Assembly (NCBI RefSeq): GCF_000169455.1
Contig: NZ_AAYC01000004.1
Location: forward strand, 124,001 to 188,000
Direction: 5' to 3'
From: Roseobacter sp. SK209-2-6
GTDB taxonomy: Bacteria; Pseudomonadota; Alphaproteobacteria; Rhodobacterales; Rhodobacteraceae
Length of the DNA: 64,000 bases
Below the pieces are notes generated by a model. It made no database searches and was not told where the DNA came from. It saw only the letters and a list, made by a program, of their open reading frames with translations. Each line of letters begins with the position of its first letter. Position 1 is the stretch's first letter. Made by a program: the position numbers and the translations under genes. Shown here piece by piece: positions 8,527 to 17,492 of this stretch.

Positions 8527-8847
8527 TCAGATCGACTCGTCGATCCAGCTCTGCAGCGCTGCTTTTGGTGCCGCGCCGGCACGGTTGGAGACAACCTGGC
8601 CGTCCTTGAAGATGAACAGCGCCGGAATGCCGCGCACACCCATGGCAGCAGCGGAGTTCGGGTTGCTGTCTACGTCAACCTTGGCAATTTTTACTTTGTC
8701 ACCATATTCCGCGGCCAGTTCTTCCAGCGCAGGGCCGATCTGCTTACAGGGGCCGCACCATTCGGCCCAGAAGTCCACAACAACGGGAACGGAGGAGTTT
8801 TTGACTTCGGCATCAAAGGTTTCGTCAGTGACGGCTACGGTGGACAT
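8527..8847 (-). CDS. trxA: Thioredoxin 1
   Basis: Cytoplasmic disulfide reductase of 106 residues, the usual length. The active site WCGPCK is at residues 30-35 (Cys31, Cys34), preceded by VVDFWAE, and the cis-Pro region GIPALFIF follows. The ribosome site AGGAGA precedes the ATG. It lies immediately downstream of addA on the same strand, the arrangement seen in many alphaproteobacteria, and ends at an intrinsic terminator, so it may be the last gene of the divL-addA run as well as having its own promoter. Identification is certain. Confidence 0.98.
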   Translation of the reverse strand: MSTVAVTDETFDAEVKNSSVPVVVDFWAEWCGPCKQIGPALEELAAEYGDKVKIAKVDVDSNPNSAAAMGVRGIPALFIFKDGQVVSNRAGAAPKAALQSWIDESI

Positions 8848-8912
8848 TAAGATGTCTCCTGAGATCTGATTTTGGCAACTGAAGGGGAACCTATGTAGGG
8901 CTTAACCAATCG

Positions 8913-11900
8913 TCAAGGTTCCAGCGATTGGAAGAGTGCATCTGTCACAACTTCGTGCGGTAGCATCATCAGCTGTGCCATGCGGGTCCAGATAATTGCG
9001 GTTCGGATTTCCTTATCCGGATAGATCTGCCCCAAAGCATGGGCATAGGCGCCCATTTGACGCAATAGCCCATCGGGGCAGTCCCCGGCCGATTTTGGGG
9101 TCGTGGCGTTGGATTTGAAATCCACCGCAAGAACATAGTCAGAAGTGATCACCAAACGGTCGATGATGCCGTAAAGCTTGTGCTGACCCAAATCTGCGGT
9201 AATGGCTACCTCCGCCAGACTGTCCGGTGCAAAGACATGTTCAAGATCCCGGGCCAACAGCACCGCGCTAGCCTCATCCAAAAGTTCCTTTTGGTCATGT
9301 ACGCCAGAAAGCAAGGCGGTGGCGCGCTCTTGCCATTGCTCTGGCGGAAGCAGCGGAAGGTGTTCCAAAAGCAGATGCAGCCGGGTGCCGCGCGCCTTAG
9401 CTTCCTCTTCATCCAGACCCCGATCCCCTGGAAGTGCTTTTGCTCCTCCCAGATCGGATGGGCTGACAGCGGGGGCAGGGGCCAAGTAGTCCGGGGCCTT
9501 TTGCAAAAAAACATCTGGCAGGCTTGGCAGAGCCGAGACAGACCGTTCCTTTTCGACATAAGGGAGAGCGTCCCAATCACCATGCTCCAGCCTCAGCCCG
9601 GTGCCACCGGGATGCTCGTGATCAACCGCACCGCTGGATTTGAGGGCCGCTTCGACTCGCTGATACCAAGTGTCGCCCTCTTTTGAGAGATCGCCGGCGG
9701 CCCCCACGATCAGCCACTTTTCAGCCCGTGTTAGAGCCACATAGAGGAGCCGGAGTCTTTCGTTCTGCTGTTTTTCCTGCGCCGTATTTCGGGCAGATAG
9801 CAGCAGATCCGGCATCTGCTCCTTGGGCAGTTTCCACAAAGGCGTACCTTCGGCGACCATGATCTCAGCATCGCGTGGCGCATTGCGTTTGGCGGTGTCC
9901 GGCAGGATCACAATCGGCGCCTCCAAGCCTTTGGAGCCATGTACCGACATCACCCGCACCATGCCCTCTGCCGCGCCCATCTGACGCTTGATCTCCAAAT
10001 CATCGGTCTGCATCCAGACCAGAAACCCGGTGAGGCTTGGAATGTCGGAGCGTTCGTAAGACAGCGCCTGACTGAGGAGCGCGTTGATCCCGTCTTCGGC
10101 CTCTGGCCCCAGCCGACCCAGCAGTTTTTGCCGTCCCTTGTGGCGGGTCAGGATCCGCTCGATTAGATCAAAGGGGCGCAGGAAATCGGTCTGGCCACGC
10201 AGATCATCTAGGATCCCCATAGTTTGAGGGAATTCGCTTTTACGCTTACGCAGTGCTTCCCATAGGTGCTGCTTCCCATCCCGCCGGTGCGCCAGATCAA
10301 ACAGCATCTGTTCGCTCCAGCCAAAGAGCGGCGATTTCAGCGCCTCGGCAAGGGCCAGCGAATCTTCAGGTGTCGACAGGAAAGACAGCAGAGAAGCAAT
10401 GTCCTTCACCGCCAGCTCTGCCCCGACCTTCAGCCGGTCGGCGCCGGCGATGGGCAGGTCAGCCTTTTTGCAGGCACGGATGATTTCAGAAAACAATTCA
10501 GAGCGGCGCTGCACCAGAATGAGGAAGTCGCCCGCATGTACGGGCCGCCGCTCGAAGGTCATCTGCCCATCCGGGCCCTTCGGCCCGTCGATCGGCAGGG
10601 TGACCTTTTGGTCAATCATATCCTTGATCTGCTGCGCGATGCGTTCGGCCAGGATGACGGTATGATGGCGCTTGCCCGGCCGGTCCACCGGATCGGTCCA
10701 GTCCACCTCCTCATCGTCATCGGGTTTTTCCACCACTGGCCAAAGGTCTACCCGGCCCGGCAGATCCACCTTAAAGGCGCGGTGCAACGCGTCGCGCGGA
10801 AAACCGGCGGCGTCCTGGCCCTGAAACACCAGATCCACCAGCCTCAGGATGGCAGCAGAGGAGCGGAAGGAAAACTCAAGCGCTGCATTCTGCAGTCCGG
10901 CACCGGTCTCTGCCAGCCTGTTGCCGAACTCCCGCTGCATGCGGTCAAAGGCATCCGGGTCGGCCCCCTGGAAGGAGTAGATCGACTGCTTCTTGTCCCC
11001 GACCACAAAAATGGTGCGCTCAACCCCGGAACGGGCCCCCTCGCCGGCGGTGAATTCCTGCGCCAGCTTTTCGATCACATCCCATTGCACCGGGCTGGTG
11101 TCCTGGGCCTCATCGACAAGGATATGATCGATGCCCCCGTCCAAACGATAGAGCACCCAGGCGGCCACTGCCGGGTCATTCAGCAATTGCCGCGCCTTCA
11201 GAATCAGGTCGTCAAAGTCGAGCCAGCCGCGCAGCTGCTTTCGGCGCTCATATTCCGGCAGGAAGGCCTGGGCGAATTGATGCAACTCCCAGGATTTGCG
11301 CAGGGCGGTGAGGGCCAGGCGTTTTGCGCGTGCATCTTCAACCCGCCGCATCAGCGGCTCTACCCGGTCCATCAGCGCCAGATTTGCCTCGCGCAGTTTC
11401 TTGGTGGGGAATTTCCCGATTTTTGCAGAAAAAGGCGCGGCCGCGCTAGCACCGGTCAGAAAGATACTTTCCAAATGCGCTAGATCCGCAAGCGCGGGCG
11501 CATCTATAGATGCCAGCTTTGCAGCGGCGCGCTGATCTGTTGTTCCACCGGATTGCAGCAGTGATCGAAGCTCTGCCAGAACCTCTGCCTCGCCGCCCAA
11601 AAAGACAGATTGCTCCAGCGATTGCCTATCAAATCCGTCGGGTAGGTCGAAACGCTCCTGAAGCTCTGCATAACTCAGAGGAGTAACAAACTCTGCCCGG
11701 CGTTGGCAGATGGCAGCGGTCAGATCTTCAAAATCGCTGCCGCCAACGTGGCGGGCGAGAGGTTCCACCAAATGAGAATGGTCTCCCTTGGCAAAATCCT
11801 CGACGATTTCGGCGCGCAACAAGGCCGCCGCGCGATCCTCCATTTCGGAAAACTGCGGGCTGACACCGGCCTCCAGTGGGAAACGGCGCAACAGCGACGA

Positions 11901-12293
11901 GCAGAAAGAATGGATGGTCTGGATTTTCAGCCCGCCAGGAGTTTCGATGGCGCGGGCAAAAAGCGTACGGGCCTGTGCCAGATCCTCGCCGGTAATCTGA
12001 ACCTCACCCAGGTCGATCAGAGCAGCGGTCAGCTTGCCGTCTTCCAGCATCGCCCATTCACCTAAGCGTTTGAACAGCCGGTTCTGCATCTCGCTGGCAG
12101 CAGCTTTGGTATAGGTTAGGCAGAGGATATGTTGCGGCTGAACCCCCTTCAGCAGCAGGCGGGCCACCCGGTCGGTTAGCACTTTGGTCTTGCCGGAACC
12201 CGCATTCGCGGCCAACCAGGTGGAGGCATCGGGTCGGGCGGCGCGGAACTGCGCCTCGGAGGCGGCATCGCGCTGTTTCACTGCGGTGCTCAT
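8913..12293 (-). CDS. addA: AddA, helicase-nuclease subunit of AddAB
   Basis: A 1126-residue subunit of the AddAB enzyme, which resects double-strand breaks for RecA-dependent repair and degrades unprotected linear DNA. The N-terminal UvrD-type helicase shows Walker A AGSGKT (31-36), LTYTKAAASEM and the DEAQD Walker B box. The C-terminal nuclease domain retains the VDFKSN motif (Asp near residue 1058). Length and domain order match alphaproteobacterial AddA. Its ATG overlaps the addB stop by four bases, giving coupled synthesis of the two subunits. trxA follows. Confidence 0.96.
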   Translation of the reverse strand: MSTAVKQRDAASEAQFRAARPDASTWLAANAGSGKTKVLTDRVARLLLKGVQPQHILCLTYTKAAASEMQNRLFKRLGEWAMLEDGKLTAALIDLGEVQITGEDLAQARTLFARAIETPGGLKIQTIHSFCSSLLRRFPLEAGVSPQFSEMEDRAAALLRAEIVEDFAKGDHSHLVEPLARHVGGSDFEDLTAAICQRRAEFVTPLSYAELQERFDLPDGFDRQSLEQSVFLGGEAEVLAELRSLLQSGGTTDQRAAAKLASIDAPALADLAHLESIFLTGASAAAPFSAKIGKFPTKKLREANLALMDRVEPLMRRVEDARAKRLALTALRKSWELHQFAQAFLPEYERRKQLRGWLDFDDLILKARQLLNDPAVAAWVLYRLDGGIDHILVDEAQDTSPVQWDVIEKLAQEFTAGEGARSGVERTIFVVGDKKQSIYSFQGADPDAFDRMQREFGNRLAETGAGLQNAALEFSFRSSAAILRLVDLVFQGQDAAGFPRDALHRAFKVDLPGRVDLWPVVEKPDDDEEVDWTDPVDRPGKRHHTVILAERIAQQIKDMIDQKVTLPIDGPKGPDGQMTFERRPVHAGDFLILVQRRSELFSEIIRACKKADLPIAGADRLKVGAELAVKDIASLLSFLSTPEDSLALAEALKSPLFGWSEQMLFDLAHRRDGKQHLWEALRKRKSEFPQTMGILDDLRGQTDFLRPFDLIERILTRHKGRQKLLGRLGPEAEDGINALLSQALSYERSDIPSLTGFLVWMQTDDLEIKRQMGAAEGMVRVMSVHGSKGLEAPIVILPDTAKRNAPRDAEIMVAEGTPLWKLPKEQMPDLLLSARNTAQEKQQNERLRLLYVALTRAEKWLIVGAAGDLSKEGDTWYQRVEAALKSSGAVDHEHPGGTGLRLEHGDWDALPYVEKERSVSALPSLPDVFLQKAPDYLAPAPAVSPSDLGGAKALPGDRGLDEEEAKARGTRLHLLLEHLPLLPPEQWQERATALLSGVHDQKELLDEASAVLLARDLEHVFAPDSLAEVAITADLGQHKLYGIIDRLVITSDYVLAVDFKSNATTPKSAGDCPDGLLRQMGAYAHALGQIYPDKEIRTAIIWTRMAQLMMLPHEVVTDALFQSLEP

Positions 12294-15238
12294 GTCAGAT
12301 CCTCCGGCTGCGGCTCAGCGGCCCGGTCCCATTCGCCAAAGCGCGCCAGGTGGTCGTAATCCCCGGCCAGATCATCCCGGTGCACCATCCGGCGGCTAGA
12401 ATAGCCTTGATTAGGGTCGAAATAGGCTTCGATAAGTTTCTTCAGCTCCTCCCAAATTTTTGCCGGAGGTTCTTCAGACAAGGGGGCGGCGACCTCTTTC
12501 AGGCTGCTGCCGATACCAAGGAAGGCAGCGCTGGCGACATCTGCCGGGCCAAGGTCCTTAAAGGCGCCTTCTTCTGCCATGGCGGCCTCAATCAGCAGCT
12601 GTTTTTCGAACTTCTTCTGCTGCGCCTCTGAAGGCGGCGCGCCGGTTTTGTAGTCGTAAAGATGCAGAAACCCGCGCTCGTCCTGGTCGATCCGATCAGC
12701 TCGGCAGGCGATGGTGAAATCAAGCGGCTCCAGCCGAGCTTCGCCCTTGGCTTCAAAGGCAACAGGGCGGGCGCGATTTTGGCGTTCCTTTTCGCCGGTT
12801 ACAAAATCCTCGGCCAGTTTCTCGATGCGAGAGTGCCACAGGAGGCGGGCAACCGGCCAGGGCACGTGCTCTTGTAATAGCTCATCTGCCATAGCGGTGA
12901 GGTTCGCTGCGGTCAGCCCTTCGGGGTTGTCCTGGCAAGTTTTGATGAATTTTTCAAAGACCTCATGCACCACGATACCGCGCAGCAGTGCATCCGGTTC
13001 CTGCACCAGTGGATCCAGGGGGCGCAGGCGCAGCACGTGTTTGGCGTAGATCGCATAAGGATCGCGGATCAGACGCGGGATCTCGGTGATGGTTAAGCGC
13101 CGCGGCCTGGATGGGACTGGCGGCTGCGGGGAAGGACGCTTGGCTGGATCGGCTGGGGCAGGGGCCTCCAGCGCCTCGGCCCAGTCAAGCCAGACTTGGC
13201 CACGGTCAAGCATCCCAGTCAGAGCTGCTTTGCCGCCCTGATCGGGCAGACCTGCCAGCAGATTGGTCAGGCGGTTGAGCCAACGGGAGGGAACTGTGTC
13301 GGCCTCATCGGTGCGGGCCGCGCGGGTCAGCCAGACCTCTGGCGCGGCGATGGCCTGCTGGAAGTCATGGGCGGCCAGGCCGATGCGGCGTTCCGGCAGC
13401 AGGAGTCCTGCCTGGTGGCGCAATTGCCTATTGAGCCAGGGATCCGGTTTGGCCGCCTCTGGCCAGCTGCCCTCATTCAGACCGCCCAGGATGACCAGAT
13501 CGGCCCCCTGCACGCGGGCTTCCAGCGTACCCCAGATCATGATGGAGCCATAGGGGGCATCGCGGTCGCGTACCTCACCCTGTGAGAGGATCGCCCCCAA
13601 AAGATCGGCAAAATCGCGCGCGCTCATCTCGCCACCATGAAGAGCCTGTGCTTCGAGATCCTCAAAGAGTGCCAGCGCCGTTTGGCCAGCTTTCTTTTCC
13701 CAAAGCGGCCCAGTTTCACCAGCGGCCAGGTTTTGGCTGCCAGCAGCGATCGCTTCGGCCCTTTGCCGCAAGAGTGCGACCCAATTGGTCAGTGCCTGCC
13801 GATCTGAAACCTCTTGCGCGGCAAAGTTATCTGCCAGCCAGTCCACCCAACCTGGCAGTAGATCCCGCCCGGTTGCGAATTGGTAGAAACTGTCTGCATC
13901 GGGAAATGGAGGCCCATTGCGACGGATATTCAGCTCAAAATCACGAGTATGGCGCAGGTGCTCTCCCCGTTCTGCATTGGGGCCGTCATGAGTCAGCGGA
14001 TGCTTTAGCAGGGTCAGAAGAGCATCTGACGTAAGTGGCTTGCAGAACAGCTCTGCCACGTGGCGAAGAAAACGACCAGGTGGGGTCAGTTGCAAGGGCA
14101 GGCCAGCGGAATCATCTGGCAGGATGTCCCAGCGGTCCAGTGCTGCAGAGACCTGGCGCGTCAACATTCGGTCAGGTGAGATAAGCGCCGCTGTTTGCCC
14201 GTCTTCGGCTGCCTGACGCAGACGCAATGCAATGGCCAGGGCCTCTGCGCGGGGGCTCGGGGCTTCGACAAGGGTTATTTGGGCGCAGGCGCTATCTAGG
14301 TCCTGCAACTCTGGGCCTTCCTGCATCCAGGCATTGGTTACTGGAGCAGGGCGCAGCGCCAAAGACACCAAGCGATTGCGGGCAGGGCTTACAGGCGCAG
14401 TTTTGGTCCAGGGTCGGATATCTTCCGGGTCCAGATCGAGGTCTGAGATCAGTTTGGCAAAGCGGTATTGCGGGTGATCCTCAGAGGAGAGGGCATCCCT
14501 AAGATGGCTCCAAACAGTCAGCGGCTGGTCAAAATCATATCCAGGCAGGATCACGGCACCCTGGGGCAGTTTGGCTATGGCCTCCATCAGGATATGGGTG
14601 GTGCCGCGTGAACCGGTTGATCCAGCCAAAAGAATTGGATGCTGGGGAGGTGAGATCTCCCAACTCTCAATCAGATGGTGAACCAATTGGCGCTGCCGGG
14701 CCTGGGCATCCACGGCGCCTTCGTGCAGGTCGATGAATTGATCGACAATGCCAATGAATTGCTGTGCTCTGGCCCAATGGCCCGACATATCAGAAACATC
14801 GAGATTGCGGATTGCTTCGGTGTTGACGCCTTCGCTCTGCATCTCATCGATGAGGCCAGCCAGACTGTCTGAAAGATCAAAGAGAGAGGACCGCGCAGCC
14901 AGATCCGGTTGGGTTTCCAGCAGCTTTGCAATCAGTTGTGAGAGTTCCAACCGACGGCGCAGCGGTGGTAGGGCGGGGGGAAGATCTGCAATCACGCCGG
15001 TTTCAACCAGGGAAGACAGCAACCGCATCCGTGGCAAAAGCAAAGCGGGACCTGCCTCAAACAGGTTGCGCGTGCGCCGCGCCATCCGCGCGGTGTTGAG
15101 GATCAATTCAACCCGCGCCAAATTCTCTGGGCTGTGCTTTGCATTGCGCTGGATCAGGCCGCTGGCCAGGGCCTTAGGAAAATCCACACCTAGGGGAAGG
15201 GCAAAGACGCGTGGTTTATCTTGCGGTTCAAACAACAT
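12290..15238 (-). CDS. addB: AddB, nuclease subunit of AddAB
   Basis: A 982-residue partner of AddA. The N-terminal two-thirds is a degenerate helicase-like region that in this family recognises Chi-type sequences; the C-terminal domain is a RecB-type nuclease with the YDYKTG motif (Asp and Lys catalytic) and a QLLIEAAMAEEG helix. It overlaps murU by about 11 bases at its start and addA by four at its end, so it sits in a continuous operon. The ATG at 15238 (MLFEPQDKPRVFALPLG) agrees with family N-termini. Identification is firm. Confidence 0.95.
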   Translation of the reverse strand: MLFEPQDKPRVFALPLGVDFPKALASGLIQRNAKHSPENLARVELILNTARMARRTRNLFEAGPALLLPRMRLLSSLVETGVIADLPPALPPLRRRLELSQLIAKLLETQPDLAARSSLFDLSDSLAGLIDEMQSEGVNTEAIRNLDVSDMSGHWARAQQFIGIVDQFIDLHEGAVDAQARQRQLVHHLIESWEISPPQHPILLAGSTGSRGTTHILMEAIAKLPQGAVILPGYDFDQPLTVWSHLRDALSSEDHPQYRFAKLISDLDLDPEDIRPWTKTAPVSPARNRLVSLALRPAPVTNAWMQEGPELQDLDSACAQITLVEAPSPRAEALAIALRLRQAAEDGQTAALISPDRMLTRQVSAALDRWDILPDDSAGLPLQLTPPGRFLRHVAELFCKPLTSDALLTLLKHPLTHDGPNAERGEHLRHTRDFELNIRRNGPPFPDADSFYQFATGRDLLPGWVDWLADNFAAQEVSDRQALTNWVALLRQRAEAIAAGSQNLAAGETGPLWEKKAGQTALALFEDLEAQALHGGEMSARDFADLLGAILSQGEVRDRDAPYGSIMIWGTLEARVQGADLVILGGLNEGSWPEAAKPDPWLNRQLRHQAGLLLPERRIGLAAHDFQQAIAAPEVWLTRAARTDEADTVPSRWLNRLTNLLAGLPDQGGKAALTGMLDRGQVWLDWAEALEAPAPADPAKRPSPQPPVPSRPRRLTITEIPRLIRDPYAIYAKHVLRLRPLDPLVQEPDALLRGIVVHEVFEKFIKTCQDNPEGLTAANLTAMADELLQEHVPWPVARLLWHSRIEKLAEDFVTGEKERQNRARPVAFEAKGEARLEPLDFTIACRADRIDQDERGFLHLYDYKTGAPPSEAQQKKFEKQLLIEAAMAEEGAFKDLGPADVASAAFLGIGSSLKEVAAPLSEEPPAKIWEELKKLIEAYFDPNQGYSSRRMVHRDDLAGDYDHLARFGEWDRAAEPQPEDLT

Positions 15239-15923
15239 CTTTTGCGATCAAATCCTCAGCCAGGGCAATACCTTCAGGATGCCCGACATCGCACCAGTGA
15301 CCGGGATATTCCACCGCAAAAAGCCGCCCTTCTTCAGCCATCTTGTTCCAGAGGAGATTGAGCGAAAATTTCCGATCTTCAATATCCTCCAAACCATCAG
15401 TCTTGAGGATCTGAATGCCTCCATAGACCAGGTCGCCCCCACGGCTGATGTTCCCGCTCTGATCCACAGAGAAATCACCCCCACCGCTTCGCCCGTGGCA
15501 CCGGGTTACCGGGATGCATACCAAAAGCGCATCCATTTTCGCAGGTTCCCAGGCATCACGCGCCACCGCAAAAGGGTTTTCTCCTGTCCAGATCACATCC
15601 GTATTGGCGGTGAAAACCGGATCAGAACCCAATAGAGGCAGAGCATTCTTTAGCCCACCGCCCGTGTCCAGAACCTCTGGCGTCTCATGGCTTAGCAGCA
15701 CACCCCTGGGGGCCAGGTAATCCTCAAGCATCTGCGGCAGGTAATGCAGATTGGCGACCGCCTTTGGGGGGCTCATTTCCTGCAGAAGTTCCAGAGTGTG
15801 ACCTATCAGAGGTTTTCCAGCGACCTCGATCATGGGCTTTGGGCGGTCTTTTGTCAGGGATTTCATCCGGGTCCCAAAACCGGCAGCAAAGAGCATGGCA
15901 TTCATGGGCGCAGGCGCTGTCAT
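15228..15923 (-). CDS. murU: MurNAc-1-phosphate uridylyltransferase, MurU-like
   Basis: A 231-residue nucleotidyltransferase with the nucleotide-binding signature AAGFGTRMKSLTKDRPKPM near the N-terminus and the DTGGG and NTDV(I/W) substrate/metal motifs. Next to an AmgK-type kinase it is best read as MurU, which makes UDP-MurNAc from recycled MurNAc-1-phosphate. The open frame extends 19 codons upstream, but the ATG at 15923 overlaps the kinase stop as ATGA and is the better start. Downstream it overlaps addB. Other sugar-1-phosphate nucleotidyltransferase activities cannot be excluded from sequence alone. Confidence 0.82.
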   Translation of the reverse strand: MTAPAPMNAMLFAAGFGTRMKSLTKDRPKPMIEVAGKPLIGHTLELLQEMSPPKAVANLHYLPQMLEDYLAPRGVLLSHETPEVLDTGGGLKNALPLLGSDPVFTANTDVIWTGENPFAVARDAWEPAKMDALLVCIPVTRCHGRSGGGDFSVDQSGNISRGGDLVYGGIQILKTDGLEDIEDRKFSLNLLWNKMAEEGRLFAVEYPGHWCDVGHPEGIALAEDLIAKDVV

Positions 15924-16918
15924 GGGCGTAGCTTTGCCAGGTTTTCCGGCGTGGGTTCGGGCAGAACCTCCAGCAGCCAATCAGCAAGGGAGGCAACCGC
16001 AGGTTCTTCAAGCCCATGACGCACATGGCGCCAAACGCGCGGCATTAGATCCAGATAGCTGGTCTTGCCAAAATCGAGGGAAAGCCGGGCAAAGACCCCC
16101 AGAATACGCAGATTTCTCTGAAGGCCGATGACGGAATAGGCGGCGCGGAAGCCGCTCTCCTCAACTCCCGTGATCTGCAGATAGCGGTCTATCATCTGCA
16201 TTTCGATGGCCGGAGGAACATCCCGACGAACGTCTTGTAGAAGAGAGACCAGATCATAGGCACGATGTCCGGACCGGGCGTCCTGAAAATCAATGACACC
16301 GACGCGGGCGACCCCTTCGCGATCTGGGATCCACAGCAGATTCTGGGCGTGAAAATCACGGTGAACAAAAACCACATCACCACGCACATTCTGGCGCAGG
16401 ATATCTTCAAACTGGTTCTCGAATTTTCGCTGCAGCTTTGTATCTTCGGTACCGGTTATGCCACCAAGATAGCGGCTTATTACCAATCCGGACAGCTCTG
16501 CCATGGCTCGTGGGCCCAAAGGTTCCAGCTTTGGCACCGGGGCTTTGTGCAGGGCTGCGAGCAGATCCGTTGCGGCATTATAGAGCGGTACCTCTTGGCT
16601 GGGATCCGCAGCGATCACATCAAAGAAAAGATCGTTGCCCAGATCTTCGATCAACAACAGCCCACTATCCAGGTCCTCACCCAGTACTGCGGGGGCGCTG
16701 ACCCCCTGCGTGCGCAGATAATTTGCTATAATGGCAAAGGGTTTTTGACTGCCGCAATTCTGAGGATCTGCATCCATCAGGATCAAACTGCGCCCATCCG
16801 GGCTGCTTAGCCGTTCGTAGCGGCGCTGAGATGCATCACCTGACAAAGGTTTGCGCTGCCAATCCCCGCGACCGGTACGTTGCAAGAACTGAGAAATCAG
16901 TGTTTCACGATTGCTCAT
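15920..16918 (-). CDS. amgK: AmgK-like anomeric sugar kinase (APH fold)
   Basis: A 333-residue aminoglycoside-phosphotransferase-fold kinase. The catalytic loop VHRDFHAQN and the metal-binding VIDFQDA are both present. Beside MurU it matches AmgK, which phosphorylates MurNAc and GlcNAc at the anomeric position in the anhydro-sugar recycling route that bypasses de novo UDP-MurNAc synthesis and can lower fosfomycin susceptibility. The start at 16918 (MSNRETLISQ) is chosen because it overlaps the end of tsaE slightly, whereas the longer reading frame runs further into tsaE. It is not an antibiotic resistance enzyme despite the fold. Confidence 0.83.
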   Translation of the reverse strand: MSNRETLISQFLQRTGRGDWQRKPLSGDASQRRYERLSSPDGRSLILMDADPQNCGSQKPFAIIANYLRTQGVSAPAVLGEDLDSGLLLIEDLGNDLFFDVIAADPSQEVPLYNAATDLLAALHKAPVPKLEPLGPRAMAELSGLVISRYLGGITGTEDTKLQRKFENQFEDILRQNVRGDVVFVHRDFHAQNLLWIPDREGVARVGVIDFQDARSGHRAYDLVSLLQDVRRDVPPAIEMQMIDRYLQITGVEESGFRAAYSVIGLQRNLRILGVFARLSLDFGKTSYLDLMPRVWRHVRHGLEEPAVASLADWLLEVLPEPTPENLAKLRP

Positions 16919-17402
16919 CCAAGTACTCCTTGCTGACTTGCCCGATAAGATTCTGCCACTTTTCATCGCTGAATGTTATGGTTATCTGCCGCGCATCTTC
17001 TGCCTGTGGAACAAGCGACAAAGAAAGATGCAGCGCGTGGTTGGGCCAGTATTCGCCAAGTCGATCAGGCCATTCGATCAGGCAAATGGCGGTTTCCATT
17101 GCTTCACTCAGGCCGAGTTCCTCAATCTCATCGAGTGAAGTCAATCGGTAGAGATCCGCATGCCAAAGCTCTGTTTCGGGTAGATCGTAGCACTGCACCA
17201 GGGTGAAGGTCGGAGAAGGGACATCTTCCTCTCGGCCCAATCTGGATTGGATCAATGCCCTGGCAAAATGGGTTTTGCCTGCTCCGATTGGGCCTTCCAA
17301 CAACAGGCAATCGCCAGGGCTCAGAGATTTGGAAATCTTCGAGGCCAAAGTGGTCGTGTCATCCGGGGTGGGGAGCAAGAAAGTCAGGGTGGTCATGGTC
17401 AT
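16905..17402 (-). CDS. tsaE: TsaE, ATPase for tRNA t6A modification
   Basis: P-loop ATPase that cycles the TsaBDE complex forming N6-threonylcarbamoyladenosine on ANN-decoding tRNAs. Walker A is GPIGAGKTH; the PSPTFTLVQ and HADLYRL blocks are family hallmarks, followed by a LIEWPDR motif. The start at 17402 (MTMTTLTFLL) is preferred; a GTG at 17426 is an alternative. The extension to 17453 runs into a hairpin between 17436 and 17469 and lacks family similarity. It follows the DivL-like gene and slightly overlaps amgK. TsaD is encoded separately at 28759-29856. Confidence 0.93.
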   Translation of the reverse strand: MTMTTLTFLLPTPDDTTTLASKISKSLSPGDCLLLEGPIGAGKTHFARALIQSRLGREEDVPSPTFTLVQCYDLPETELWHADLYRLTSLDEIEELGLSEAMETAICLIEWPDRLGEYWPNHALHLSLSLVPQAEDARQITITFSDEKWQNLIGQVSKEYLDEQS

Positions 17403-17435
17403 GGCCGCACAATGACCTTCCCACACAAATGCTGC

Positions 17436-17469
17436 AAGCCGGAAGGAGTGCATCGTACCCTTCCGGCTT
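17436..17469 (-). terminator. Hairpin between DivL-like gene and tsaE
   Basis: A perfect ten-base stem, AAGCCGGAAG (17436-17445) with CTTCCGGCTT (17460-17469), just after the stop of the DivL-like gene. The T-tract is poor, so it may be an attenuating or RNA-stabilising hairpin rather than a full terminator. It argues against the upstream tsaE start. Confidence 0.5.
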
Positions 17470-17492
17470 GAACTAGAATTCCTTGAGTCAGT

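Noticed and set aside
10266-11483. A 405-codon plus-strand open frame opposite addA
   Set aside because: It is the antisense shadow of a certain AddA coding region; its translation shows no domain and no ribosome site.
15920-16918. Aminoglycoside resistance enzyme
   Set aside because: Phosphotransferase fold only; position next to murU and tsaE indicates the AmgK sugar kinase.
17403-17453. Longer tsaE start
   Set aside because: The extension crosses the 17436-17469 hairpin, lacks a ribosome site and is not part of the family N-terminus.
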